From positions 1,275,253 through 1,339,252 of the forward strand of contig JAACJP010000007.1 in NCBI GenBank assembly GCA_013368375.1: DNA of 64,000 nt, written 5' to 3'. This stretch comes from Tricholomella constricta. Lineage: Eukaryota; Basidiomycota; Agaricomycetes; Agaricales; Lyophyllaceae. This document shows, piece by piece, positions 28,606 to 38,683 of this stretch (position 1 is the stretch's first letter; every line of letters starts with the position of its first letter). Position numbers and translations under genes: made by a program. Below the pieces are notes generated by a model. That model was not told where the DNA came from. It made no database searches and was given only the letters and a program-made list of their open reading frames with translations.

Positions 28606-31560
28606 ATGTACCCCAGCCAAGTACCAACCTCCAGCAACGACGCGATTCGGGGCGGCGACAGCCGCACCGACCAGCAAAATTTGAACCCGGGGCCGAGTTC
28701 AAGTGGGGAGGGAGCGCAGGGGCGCGCGGAAAATGCGCCCCTGCCCCCAACTTACATGGGCTCGCAGCCCCAATTATACCAATATCCTCCGGTTGGCCAT
28801 ATGAGCCAACCGCCCCATCAGGGGCAACAAACATTTCCGACGGTTGGCCATATGAGCCAACCGCACCACCAAGGGCAACAACCACCTATGGGTGGTTTTT
28901 ACCCGCCAGGGCTGGCATTCCAACAGATGCCATCAATGGCGGGTTTCATGGGGTACACGCAACCGACGTGGTACCCCCAAATGCCCATGCAGCCTGTACC
29001 GCACAATACGCGGTACAACGAATCGGAGAAGATGGAGGTAGACGACCAAAGTCGTCTGCAAGCAAATGTCCCGCCGGCGCAAGGGGTGCGCGGCGAACCG
29101 GTGCGGCAACATGTTGCACCGAATGCAGACGACAAAGCGTCGTCGGCGTCGAGTTCGCGGAGGATGGCAGACGATCGTAGAGTATCGCCTGCGTCAAGTT
29201 CGAGGAGACCATTCGCAGACGATGGTCTCCTTTCTTCTCTCTTGGATCGATTGGAAGACGCGGGTATTCACCGCGAATTTTGTGATTTCTTGGACGATGG
29301 AATGGCGCAGCTGGTTATAACCCAGCTGCTTGATGCATACGATGGAGTTTGCGCGGATTTGAGACGCGTGAAAGCGAGAGAAGCGGCCATGGCTGAGCAA
29401 CTCAGCCTGGCAAGAAAACGGCCGGCAGTAGCATCGCCGGATCGCGGGGAGGGACCATCGTCCCGACCCATAAAAAGGCAGCAAATGGAGGTGCGTCGAG
29501 AAGAACGCACCTCATACGAGCCGCGACGACAAGAGAGGAGCGAGCCCAGGCGTCCGGAACGATGCCTGGAACAGGAGAATCGGCGGTACAACCGCCACCC
29601 CGACCAGGAAGTGTGGCGTGACGAACGCCCACTTGATTATGGTTCTCAACGGGAAGAGCGCCGAGAGGATCAAGGGACGCGCGAAGTGCACCCCTTACCT
29701 GCTCGAGAAATCGAGCGCACGGCGTCGACATCGTCGACGTCAGCGGAAGCAAAGCCGCAAAACCTATCCGGAGCGTTACCGCCCCCGGGAGAAAGCCGGG
29801 TGCGGAACCCAGAACGAGGTTCTCAGAAGAAGGAACCTGTTGGCAAATATACTTTGCCAGCGCCAGCCCCTGCACCACCTAGTACGATGGTGCAGCCCCC
29901 AACGCCGCCATCCAAAGGCAAACAGAAGGCATCGGATCCATATGCCGAGGCTATGGATGAATCGGACTGGGGCGAGTCGTCTGACGACGACAAGCCTGTC
30001 AGCAAGAAGAAGGCTGCCGGGCAAAAGCAGCATCGCGAGAATATGGCTCGCAAAGCTGAGAAGGAGATGCCGGGGCGGATCCCTGACGAGCTCGGGGTGG
30101 TCTTCATCAACGACCGCCACGAGAGGGACAACCGTTTTTGGGATATGCTAGTGCGGACGATATATGTATCGTCCGCCCAGAATCGTGCCTACGCACTAGG
30201 CACCGCAGCGCGAGTGTCCGAAAGCGAGTTGGGGATGGGACACAATTCTCGTCCCCCATCGGGACGGCTATATGCCGTCGCACCACGCGGGTTCCCAATG
30301 AACCCTCGTGAAGTTGATCAGTTGTATGCACTGATCAACGATCGGCGCCCCGGCGTGACGGATGAAGAGCGGGCAGAGGCCTTTATGCTCTTTAGGGAGT
30401 TCCGGCGAGTCTCCCTCTCGGTAGCGCCCCATTTGCGCGACCGATCCATGGCTCGAGCAGCCATGGATGAATTTAGAAGCGTCAACCGACCGTTCGATAC
30501 ACGGTCACCCATTTGGCAGGCCGCGCCAATTAGGCGGCCTGGGAGGGCATTCGAATATAGGCCGGACAAGCCTACACGAGGCGCTGGCCTGCCTCAGCCA
30601 GGCCCCGACCATGCCCTCGATGTCGAGCACTGGTGCCGACATATGATTCACCATGGGCGTATTGGTTCAAAGAACCAATACGGAGGAATCGTCATGGACT
30701 ACCGGTTCCGCGTACATAGGCGCGGAACTTGGGGATACTTGTTGGCGAATGTACTAGCGCCAACTACCCACAGCATGCGGTCATGGTTCATGCGACTTTT
30801 CGCGACCATTACTGCGCGGCCATACCTCTACGCAGAGGCTGTGGCTGCCTATAACGAGGCCAACCCAGATCGGCCTTTCACACCGATCGAAGGCCCTGAG
30901 GTTACCATACCTCGCATCCAAGTGATCCCTCCGGAGGTGTGGATCACTGAACAAGGTGTCTTGCAACACCTTATCAACATTGGTATTCCAGTAAGCTGGA
31001 TACATCATAGCTACACTTATGGTCTACATTATTTGGACCATAACTACTCTAACTCAGGTCCCTATAAGGACCTGTTCCGCAATGTTGACGACGATCGAGT
31101 TCGTCGTCTAGATGAAATGGGTGTTCCGCCCGCCATCCCTGAGTGGGATGGGTGGTACCATCCCACCACCGACGACATCACGCGCATCCAAACACTGATG
31201 CACGTGGAGTTCCAGACCGAATCACTAGACTGTCTAGTGAGTTCGGAATGGATGTTTGTGGGTGAAGACCCACACTTCCGAGGACTCCGTGTTCGGGTGG
31301 GGGAATATCTCCCCCCAGGCCTGCATCACCCAGCTTCATCGGGATCGACGTCCATCAACGTCGAAATGGCGGACCCGGCGGCAGCTATACCTGCCCCCGC
31401 GACACCCTCCACAGTCGTGGCAGCTCCAACTGGAGCTACCGAAACCCAAGTGGACCCCGTGTCGGCCCTTACAGGGCCTTTATCACTGGCGGTGATTACC
31501 ACCAGCCAGGGTCTGGTGGACAACAACACCACCGACCCCGACACAGTGATGGAGTCATAG
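28606..31560 (+). CDS. Gypsy-2 extra ORF downstream of pol, 984 residues, unrecognised
   Basis: An intact 984-codon ORF lies between pol and the 3' LTR, the position used by env or accessory genes in some Gypsy elements. Residues 1-170 are Pro/Gln/Gly-rich with a duplicated VGHMSQPxHQGQQ motif. Residues 180-300 hold Ser/Arg-rich and helical segments (LLDRLEDAGIHREFCDFLDD). Residues 300-470 are highly charged (Arg/Glu). Residues 480-960 look globular (VVFINDRHERDNRFWDMLVR, ALDVEHWCRHMIHH, YGLHYLDHNYSNSGPYKDLF, SEWMFVGEDPHFRGLRVRVG). I see no signal peptide and no membrane-spanning segment, so a membrane envelope is unlikely. The function is unknown. It is as rich in hairpins as the rest of the element, which ties it to the element's own history. 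Confidence 0.8.
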   Translation: MYPSQVPTSSNDAIRGGDSRTDQQNLNPGPSSSGEGAQGRAENAPLPPTYMGSQPQLYQYPPVGHMSQPPHQGQQTFPTVGHMSQPHHQGQQPPMGGFYPPGLAFQQMPSMAGFMGYTQPTWYPQMPMQPVPHNTRYNESEKMEVDDQSRLQANVPPAQGVRGEPVRQHVAPNADDKASSASSSRRMADDRRVSPASSSRRPFADDGLLSSLLDRLEDAGIHREFCDFLDDGMAQLVITQLLDAYDGVCADLRRVKAREAAMAEQLSLARKRPAVASPDRGEGPSSRPIKRQQMEVRREERTSYEPRRQERSEPRRPERCLEQENRRYNRHPDQEVWRDERPLDYGSQREERREDQGTREVHPLPAREIERTASTSSTSAEAKPQNLSGALPPPGESRVRNPERGSQKKEPVGKYTLPAPAPAPPSTMVQPPTPPSKGKQKASDPYAEAMDESDWGESSDDDKPVSKKKAAGQKQHRENMARKAEKEMPGRIPDELGVVFINDRHERDNRFWDMLVRTIYVSSAQNRAYALGTAARVSESELGMGHNSRPPSGRLYAVAPRGFPMNPREVDQLYALINDRRPGVTDEERAEAFMLFREFRRVSLSVAPHLRDRSMARAAMDEFRSVNRPFDTRSPIWQAAPIRRPGRAFEYRPDKPTRGAGLPQPGPDHALDVEHWCRHMIHHGRIGSKNQYGGIVMDYRFRVHRRGTWGYLLANVLAPTTHSMRSWFMRLFATITARPYLYAEAVAAYNEANPDRPFTPIEGPEVTIPRIQVIPPEVWITEQGVLQHLINIGIPVSWIHHSYTYGLHYLDHNYSNSGPYKDLFRNVDDDRVRRLDEMGVPPAIPEWDGWYHPTTDDITRIQTLMHVEFQTESLDCLVSSEWMFVGEDPHFRGLRVRVGEYLPPGLHHPASSGSTSINVEMADPAAAIPAPATPSTVVAAPTGATETQVDPVSALTGPLSLAVITTSQGLVDNNTTDPDTVMES

Positions 31561-31916
31561 GTCGGGGAGACAACTTAATCCCCCCGTCAACGAACCGACC
31601 TCGACACGTAGGGCGTACCGCCGGGCCGACCGCCATTGTCAGGTGCAGACCACCTGACTCCCGAGGAGCAATCCGCAGGTTGCGTATTAACGCAACATTG
31701 GATGTCCTCACCACCATTCTTTGCCGCACGGCACTTTGAGGCCGTGCAGTGGCGCTAATGCATCCACTACTCGTTAAGTCAAGAATACGTATTATACCTA
31801 CGTATTCTTGCATTATTTGATAGGTCTAGGTCGCCGGGACCTAGACCCTCCTTTTACTCTCTTTTTCTGCCCAACTCCCTGGTGAAGATCGCTACACGCG
31901 ATCTTAAAGGGGGGTA
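31561..31916 (+). other. Gypsy-2 3' non-coding region and polypurine tract
   Basis: Non-coding stretch with long perfect hairpins: arms AAGAATACGTA/TACGTATTCTT at 31781-31809 and GGTCTAGGTC/GACCTAGACC at 31823-31847. The polypurine tract AAAGGGGGG (31906-31914) lies two bases before the 3' LTR and would prime plus-strand synthesis. Confidence 0.85.
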
Positions 31917-32136
31917 TGTAAGGACGCCCACTATCTTATCTAATCTTGGTTATCTAATCGTATCTTATCGAGACGATTACGCTATTGTTTGGCAACACCT
32001 TCTGGTGTTGCCTATTTAATTCATTACATTAATGAAGTATAAACAACCTTGTACACCTATACGTAGCAATCGACAGACTTGTCAAGCTTACGTCTAGTGT
32101 GAACAACAAGGTCCCAAATTCTGTAACCCCGTTACA
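31917..32136 (+). repeat. Gypsy-2 3' LTR (220 bp)
   Basis: One substitution from the 5' LTR. Followed by the target duplication TCTCG at 32137-32141. Confidence 0.97.
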
Positions 32137-32141
32137 TCTCG

Positions 32142-34030
32142 CCAGAATACTTCAAGTAGTTAAAGGCCCACAAAAGCATGCAAATGAGAACATGGTTCAC
32201 GACGTGCATCTTGGGAATTGCGCCCTGAATCTTCATGAGCAGAGGGACGACGTCCGGAAACCATTTCATAAAACGTTTCTCGAGATTGATACAATATTGA
32301 CACCTAAAGCTAATGAGTTTCGAGTGGTTCTTCCCTAAGCAAGATAACCGCACCATATATCATAGCTAATCATGATCCAGCGCAGGTGGCTGGCCTCGGC
32401 AATCGCGTGTGCCAATGCATAGTCGGTGTTCGCGAACCTGCAAGGCAGGATCAGTGAAAGTTCAAATGTGTAACACGAGCAGCTTACGCTTCGCCTTTGG
32501 TGAGGTCCACCGTTCCCTGTGGCATGTAACAGCCATGGCGGGCACATTGGAAGGCGACGACGCCGCTCACCACGGCATTCTTGAATTTCGCAATGTTCTG
32601 CATCTTTCCTGCTTTGAGGTGAGGGCAGGTTGGTTCCTGCGAAATACACCATGAGACGACGGCCACGATAGCCGAGGAGAAATGTACCTCTTCCGGATGA
32701 ATGCCAACCCTTTTAAGACAGCCCTTGAATGGCTCGGTCGGTACGAAATAGCCGTTGCCGTTGTTCAGAGCCGTGTCATCCGGATCATCATTTTTATGCT
32801 TGCGCTGCAGTCGAAAGTTTCCATCGGTGGATAGGAATAGGGTGTACTTGTGGCTATATCTAGTCAGCGATAAGGAATGTGCGTTGCAAAAAATCACTCA
32901 CGTCTCATCGTCACGGGCAGCCCGGATCACAGCGTTGTCTACGTTGAAGCCGACCTCAGGGCAAGCTGGACATCGGACCGTGAGTGAGTTTGCGCGTCGG
33001 TGGGTAAGGATGTTGTCGATGCTGTGGGCCTGGCCACTCCGTCTGACAATAGCGAGGTGGCTCCATACACGTGAGACCTGATTAAACTCGCGATACCGAT
33101 CCTGTGCATCGTAGAAGTCAGCCATTGTAGTACAAATACAGTAAAATACATACCGGCACATCTTGGGGGAAAGCATTCTTTGTCAGGCTGCGAAGGGTTC
33201 CAAAGTAGTCGTAGGCAGATTTCTTCGACGTCAAGTTGCTGATGTGAAAGTGCTTGAGTACCGAGAACGTGAAAGCGGTTTCCGGTCGCTTGACAGTTGC
33301 AGGGAAGAATCGGGCGTGCACCAGTTGCTCTGCATCGGACAAAGCATCACAATGGCAATATTTGATCTGCATGCGATGAACACCGTTGATATGGACAATG
33401 ACTGTGGGGCGGCCGATGGAGGTGGAAAGTGCGTTTGGGCACGGCCTGCCAAAGTGTCCCAACATCATAATGAAACCCAATTCAAAAAGTGATACGCGCT
33501 GGAAGAAACTGCCGGTCCATTGCTGGAGGAAGTGAAACGGCTGGTTCTGGTGTGCTTCGATGATGCAATCATGACATAGGAGATCGCACTGAGAGCATTC
33601 CGTGCATCGAAAAGCACTAGCAGCCGCGCCGCAGGGACAGTCCTGTCCGATACGAGGATGATACTCGGTTGATAGGATCGCATCTTGGAGAGTCTCGAAG
33701 CTTTTTGAAAAAGTTTCCATCACGACTGACACGCCCTGCGTTCCATCAGCATACCTTCTGTCCTGGTGATGAAGATACACGTACTTGTTTCCTAATTGGT
33801 TTTACTTCGGGTTCGGCGGTGGGTGAAGTGGGGTTGTAGGACGGAGTAGGCATGGAACATGTGGGAGGTGGTGCTGATACACGTCGACGCTTTGCCGTGG
33901 TTTCGTAGAATGTGCGCGTTGTCGTGCTCCCAGCTGCGAAGACTGCCCTGTTCAATTCAATGTCATCTTCCTTGTCGGACTCGCTGTCGTAACGGCCAAC
34001 GACTCCTCGACGCTTGTGGGTATGGGACAT
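32142..34030 (-). pseudogene. KDZ transposase, N-terminal and catalytic part with CxC2-type cysteine cluster
   Basis: The gene starts at an ATG (34030; MSHTHKRRGVVGRYDSESDK), followed by a basic/Ser-rich leader. A cysteine cluster follows (CPCGAAASAFRCTECSQC, LCHDCIIEAHQNQPFH, then W-TGSFFQ, LGHFGRPCPN), matching the CxC2 domain found with KDZ transposases. Further exons give DRYREFNQVSRVWSHL, TVRCPACPEVGFN, LFLSTDGNFRLQRKHK, the presumed catalytic Asp in MISYDIWCGYL, and PKMHVVNHVLICMLLWAFNY. The last exon is cut at YLKYSGE by Gypsy-2 and continues at 21161. Introns near 33,780, 33,100-33,155, 32,855-32,900 and 32,330-32,500 are placed only approximately. KDZ transposases catalyse cut-and-paste transposition; this copy is disrupted. 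Confidence 0.85.
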
Positions 34031-34724
34031 TGGACAGGAAGGGGCTAGCTACAGAACGAATGGTGTGCGCGTTAGTATGAAATAAAATCTCTCTGGCCAG
34101 CACGAGAACAATAATGGTGGCAGCATTGTACGGCAATGGCTCCTCGACATCGATCGGGGAGGAAAGGACAATACAATAGCAGCAGAATGAAGTGGCGTAT
34201 GCGCCGTGACGCGGAACAAGAGAACAAGGCATGTTCTGGCCACAACGAGAACAAGAGTAGAGGCAGCATTCTACGGGACCTCACAATCGCTGCCAGAGCA
34301 AATCGTGTGGGCGATCGAAGATCTGACCCCAACTCATCGACGAGAACAATAGCAGAGGCAGCAGTCTACGGGACCTCACGATCGCTGCCAGAGCAGATCG
34401 TGTGGGCGATCGAAGATCTGACCCCAACTCATGAAGGCCACTGTTCGAAGCAAAATATTGTAAAATTTGTTATCTCTTTACCTAGGTGAGATAATGTCTG
34501 TCAAAAATATATATACGTGCGCTTTAGTTGTGCGCTTGGATAGTCATAGCCTGGATGTTTTATAGCATGAGCTGGTCAAATGGTACTATACGCGTCATGT
34601 CATAACAGATGTTGGGCGCCGGATTCAAGTGCTCAAGAAGGGGCGGCGGGGGCTCAAAGCCGGGCACGTCATGAGAAAGACGACGAGGGACGATAGGCGC
34701 GTGGCGGAAGTGATTGAAGAAGGT
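34031..34724. other. intergenic part of KDZ element with 93-bp tandem repeat
   Basis: No gene is visible between the transposase start and the next minus-strand gene. It contains the tandem repeat listed separately and would hold the transposase promoter. Confidence 0.6.
34245..34432. repeat. 93-bp tandem repeat, two copies
   Basis: Copies at 34245-34337 and 34340-34432 (period 95) with a handful of substitutions. Each starts ACGAGAACAA and ends ACCCCAACTCAT. A weak partial relative (GCACGAGAACAATAAT) lies at about 34098. Confidence 0.93.
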
Positions 34725-37256
34725 CTACGTATAGTATTTTGCGACGGCTTCCTCCAAACTTCGAACTTCATCGGCCTTCCATCGCCAACTGTCGACGTGG
34801 ATAATGGCTGGCTGTTTCCCGGGCCAAGTCCTCATGAGCCGCTGAAGTTCCAACAAGTAGCGACAGCGTTCTTCCTCGTTGTAGCTTGCGATGCTGTGAT
34901 TGGCTTCAGACAGCGGCGCGACGAGGAGTTGTCCTTCGGGAAAGCAATCAGCAACACGTTGTTGTTCTTGCCCAAGATCGAAGTCGGCGGCCCCACGACG
35001 GATGAAAATGTGCATGTGCAACGTGAGAAGCTCCTGGCGAAAATTAAGCTCCGCCAGCTCCCACAAGATCTCCTCAAAGTCCTTGTCCTGAAGATCCCCG
35101 AATGGTTTGCCCTGCCAAGTTTCGTTACCATGGGCAACTTCGCCGATTGAGGTGTCCTCGGCGCTCAAGCAGTTCTGGAGAAAGTCAGACAACAGCTCCA
35201 GGCGTGTCGCGCTCTTCGTCTGACAATCCCCTCTCTTCCTATCGGCGCCGGATGAGCTTTGTTGCAGCCAGTCGAGCCCAAGCAAATCTCTCCAAGCCTT
35301 CCCAGACATCGGCCGCGCATTCGAATCGTTGACGCTGAGGCGATGGATGAGAACCGCGCGATAACGAAGCCAGGCACGGAGGGTCGATGCACGCCGGTCT
35401 CGTTTCTCGTAGGCAATGAACGACGCGGGTTCCGGGAATGCATACCCGAAGTCGGAGCCCAGAACATCTTGGTTGACGAAGTTGCTGGGCGATTGATCGA
35501 CGCTGCGGAGCGCATCACGCCATACCGGGATCGCGGGAGGAAGGATGGCGTCTGGGAGATCTTCGAACTTGCTGCGACCCTGCGGCTCGTATATGGCCTT
35601 GTTTTTCTTGCGCTGGGCATCTATGATGTCCTTGTCAATTGTAGGTAATTCAAACATTGCGATAAGAACTTACAGGGGCTGTACCGTTGTGTGCGAGCCT
35701 TACGATCTGTCATCGGCACATCGGGAGGTGGAACCACGGGTTGCTCCATCCGGTGGGCGTTGAATGGGTTGCAGGTTGTGTGGAAATATCGAGTGAAACG
35801 CCGCATTGCCGTATATTTGGCCAGTTGCGTCGCAGACCCGCGATAGACGACGTTGTAGGAGGGCTTGGATGCAGCGAGCGGAATGAAACCTTTGGCGCGC
35901 TTTGCAGTGACCACTTCGTTGATGCACAGCGTAAGGACATCCACACGGTGGTGAACAAGGAATACAGGTATTTTTAGCCCTAAATAATTCCTCGCAGACA
36001 CCGATGTTGGTAGTGAATGCCTGTTCGGGGAACACCCGTTCACGCCCTCCGACGCTCACCAACTGTTCCCCGACACGTGCGCTCGCTCCTGACCGATCGC
36101 GATCCCGACCCCGACGCTCTGACCCAAGCGTCGGTGTACATATTTACCTTACTCACTTCCTGTCATTCCCCTCGTTTCCCTGTTCATATTCCCGATCACC
36201 TGACATCCCGACGACGGTTACCATCAGACAGCATCCGGAACCCACTCATCATTATCACCTGTCATGGTTATCACATGTCGTTATTATCACATGTACAGTA
36301 CACTATGGAGAGCCTGCCCTCATGTATCACACTTGTATATAGCCGGCCCCCTGGCATCTGGGAATCCTTTACACTATTCTCTTTGGATTCCCCTTTGCCA
36401 GGTAAGCCTTATTTACCTCGTTACAGTACATCAATATAACTTTGGATTCCCCTTTGCCAGTACGACTAAGCTCTGCTCTAAAGGTCGCCCTAACAATGCC
36501 CCCATTACCGGTGCGACTGGCGTCGCTGCATCCACCTCTAACCGGCCACTAATACGCGGTTGATAGATGTCCCGCCAGTCGAGCGCAGCTTGTAGCTCGG
36601 AGTACAGACGCTGAACCTCGCGTACGGCGAGTCGTGCACGACTGAATGTCGTCGGTAAGGAGGTGAGTCGATCAAGGAAGGAATTGAGGATGGGAGGGAT
36701 CTCCCGAGCTGGGGGGTAATTGTCGTAGACGGCACTCCGTGCTTTTTCCATTCAGCAGAATGCAGGGTTTTCGAAGGCGGCTGAGCATATGAGGAGAGAA
36801 GCGCCCGATCTGATAAAATAGACGGTCCTCGCACACAAACTCGGATTCTGCAGGGAGCCACCACATAATTACCACGGGGTCACTGTGATCGCGGGGTGGA
36901 TAACGAATGACTGATAGGTATGGGAGATCCGCGATGTAAGGCTGCGGCCACATCAGTGGGTCATCATCTCCATAGCGTAGATCCTCGCGCAGGAACACCG
37001 GGCGATCTCCCCCCAGAGGCGGATACCGTAGTCTCTTAGAATTCGGCGAAGTCACTACATAGTTTCCCTCCCCAACGATGGCAGCAACTAAGCCATCGGT
37101 CGGCCGAATATCTGACGAACTGTGAAAACAATTTTTAAACATAAAGAAAAGGGACTTACTGGCTGGGTTGAACTGGAGTTTCTGACGCAGGAGTAGTTCA
37201 GGCTTCGCCAACAAGGCTTCCGCAGTTGGGGGTTCGATATACTGGCTTGACATCAC
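34725..37256 (-). pseudogene. KDZ-element accessory gene, split by a solo LTR
   Basis: Multi-exon minus-strand gene starting at an ATG (37256; MMSSQYIEPPTAEALL). Readable segments are GLVAAIVGEGNYVVTSPNSK, PYLSVIRYPPRDHSDPVVIM, EIPPILNSFLDRLTSLPTTF and WRDIYQPRISGRLEVDAATP. Gypsy-family LTR sequence follows at 36022-36495. The gene resumes with IPVFLVHHRVDVLTLCINEV and, in the last exon (about 34725-35657), IPVWRDALRSVDQSPSNFVN, WLRYRAVLIHRLSV and QPAIIHVDSWRWKADEVRSL. I do not recognise the family. Its place beside the transposase suggests a transposon-encoded partner protein. A frame change near 36750 may be a small intron or a frameshift. The LTR makes it inactive. Confidence 0.6.
36022..36495 (+). 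repeat. solo LTR related to Gypsy-1, opposite orientation
   Basis: Starts TGTTCGGGGAACACCCG, ends CGCCCTAACA, and is flanked by the 5-bp duplication ATGCC (36017-36021 and 36496-36500). It aligns along its length with the Gypsy-1 LTR read on the minus strand (shared TTTACACTATTCTCTT and GATTCCCCTTTGCCAGGTAAG-type blocks) but is clearly diverged. No internal sequence remains, so it arose by LTR-LTR recombination. Confidence 0.93.
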
Positions 37257-37618
37257 GAATCGCCGCGTTGTTTGAAAAAGACCACAGATAGATATCAGCC
37301 GACGTCACGTCGAGCCGAAAGAGAATACCAAAGGTAAATCTCAAAGTGCAACCTGGGTAGAAGGAACGTCCGCAGGCTATGAAGATTAGTTGACAGTAAG
37401 TAGTTACATAGATGAAAAAAACTTACCGTTGATTGTGGTGACGAACTTTCGAACTCAAGGTGCGAGGTCAAAGAGTCCGTAGGCTATGATGAATCGCCGC
37501 GTTGGTTGAAGAAGACCACAGATAGAAATCAGCCGACATCACGTCGAGCCGAAAGAGAATACCAAAGGTATATCTCAAAGTGCGATCTGGGTCGAAGGAA
37601 CGTCCGCAGGCTATGAAG
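37257..37618. repeat. 128-bp direct repeat, two full copies and a partial third
   Basis: Copies at 37257-37384 and 37491-37618, beginning GAATCGCCGCGTT and ending GTCCGCAGGCTATGAAG. A diverged partial copy lies at about 37757-37810 (CAGCCGACGACACGTCGAGC). Spacing is 234 bp. Confidence 0.92.
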
Positions 37619-38074
37619 CTCAGGTGTCATTGCGTAGTTAGAGAAATCAACGAACTTACCGTGGATTGTAGAACTTTCAAACTCAAGTCGGATGTAACGA
37701 AAGTGTAGTATAATATGACAAAGTGTATTCTAGCCAGGACGTAGTCTAAAGGAGCGCAATCAGCCGACGACACGTCGAGCTGAACGAGAATACCAAGGGT
37801 ATATCTCGCGGTGGGACGGATGTTCGGGTCCAAGCAGCAGCTGGCAGCGTAGAATATGCAGCGAATGAAGGAGGGGAGACACGTCGTCCACTCTGCACTG
37901 GTGCGCTGAGTTTGAAATATAATTTCCCGCGCTTGAGCCAAGTGGGCCAGACCTTATCGGCAATGCCCGCAAATTGCACGCTCAAGCCAAGTGGCCAAAC
38001 AAGCGTGACCTTTCGGCAATGCCCGTGCGGACGCCATCCATTTTTTGACTTCCCATTTTCTTGACCTTCACCAC

Positions 38075-38345
38075 CATCGGGGCAGACATCGTCTCCCGCC
38101 TGCTCGACCTGGCGTCGGCAGTGATCCTCCCCTCCTCTCCTCCTCTCTGCCTGGATCAAGCGCCCCCGCCTTTTGCCATCAACATCGGGGCAGACATTCG
38201 TCTCCTGCCTGCTCGACCTGGCATCGGCAGTGATCCTCCCCTCCTCTCCTCCTCTCTGCCTGGATCAAGCGCCCCCGCCTTTTGCCATCAACATCGGGGC
38301 AGACATTCGTCTCCCGCCTGCTCGGCCTGGTGTCGGCAGTGACTC
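38075..38345. repeat. 109-bp minisatellite, about 2.5 copies
   Basis: Units start CATCGGGGCAGACAT at 38075, 38183 and 38292. They are almost identical and pyrimidine-rich. The repeat is open in several frames but does not look coding. Confidence 0.93.
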
Positions 38346-38683
38346 CTCTCCTCCCCTCTTATTACGACCACCTTCATTCTGCCACTCGTACTTTCTTGCT
38401 CGACCTGGCGTTCATCTCGGGCCCTGGATTCCATTCAAGACATGTCCTGCCGCCGACGTACTGACTTGCTATAGTCCTCTATCTTTATTTCTATATATTA
38501 CTTATATTACTTAGACGTTCATACTTTATCTCTTTCGATCAGACCTGTCTCCTCGTACCTATTATTATGCTATATTGTTCTGCTTTGACCTGCCCGGACC
38601 GCCTCGCTTTGGCCTCTTAAAGTCTCTGATTTAAAGGGTGCATAATCGGTAAGGACTACTCCTTCAAAAATACACAATTATTC

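Larger units (their letters stand above)
21167..32136 (+). mobile_element. Gypsy chromovirus 2: young, hairpin-saturated, with an extra ORF
   Basis: A Ty3/Gypsy element of 10,970 bp on the plus strand, inserted in the KDZ transposase gene with target duplication TCTCG (21162-21166, 32137-32141). LTRs (220 bp each, TGTAA...TTACA) differ at a single base. ORF1 (21497-22723), gag-protease (22727-24577) and pol (24578-28477) share one frame. A separate 984-codon ORF follows at 28606-31560. Protease, reverse transcriptase, RNase H, integrase and chromodomain motifs look intact. The whole element is packed with short perfect inverted repeats. It is probably recently active. The length is well above a plain chromovirus because of ORF1 and the extra ORF. 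Confidence 0.95.
37257..38683. other. intergenic part of KDZ element, repeat-rich
   Basis: No convincing gene lies between the divergent starts at 37256 (-) and 38684 (+). It holds a dispersed 128-bp repeat, a 109-bp minisatellite and, presumably, promoters of both genes. Confidence 0.6.

Noticed and set aside
28606..31560. Viral-type envelope protein in Gypsy-2
   Set aside because: No signal peptide, transmembrane helix or fusion-peptide-like segment is visible.
34245..34432. Possible CRISPR-like array
   Set aside because: Only two head-to-tail 93-bp units with no spacers, in a eukaryotic transposon; ordinary tandem duplication.
38064..38514. Repeat-encoded frames of about 60-110 codons rich in Ala, Ser and Pro
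   Set aside because: They are produced by the 109-bp minisatellite, open in several frames at once, with no sign of coding constraint.
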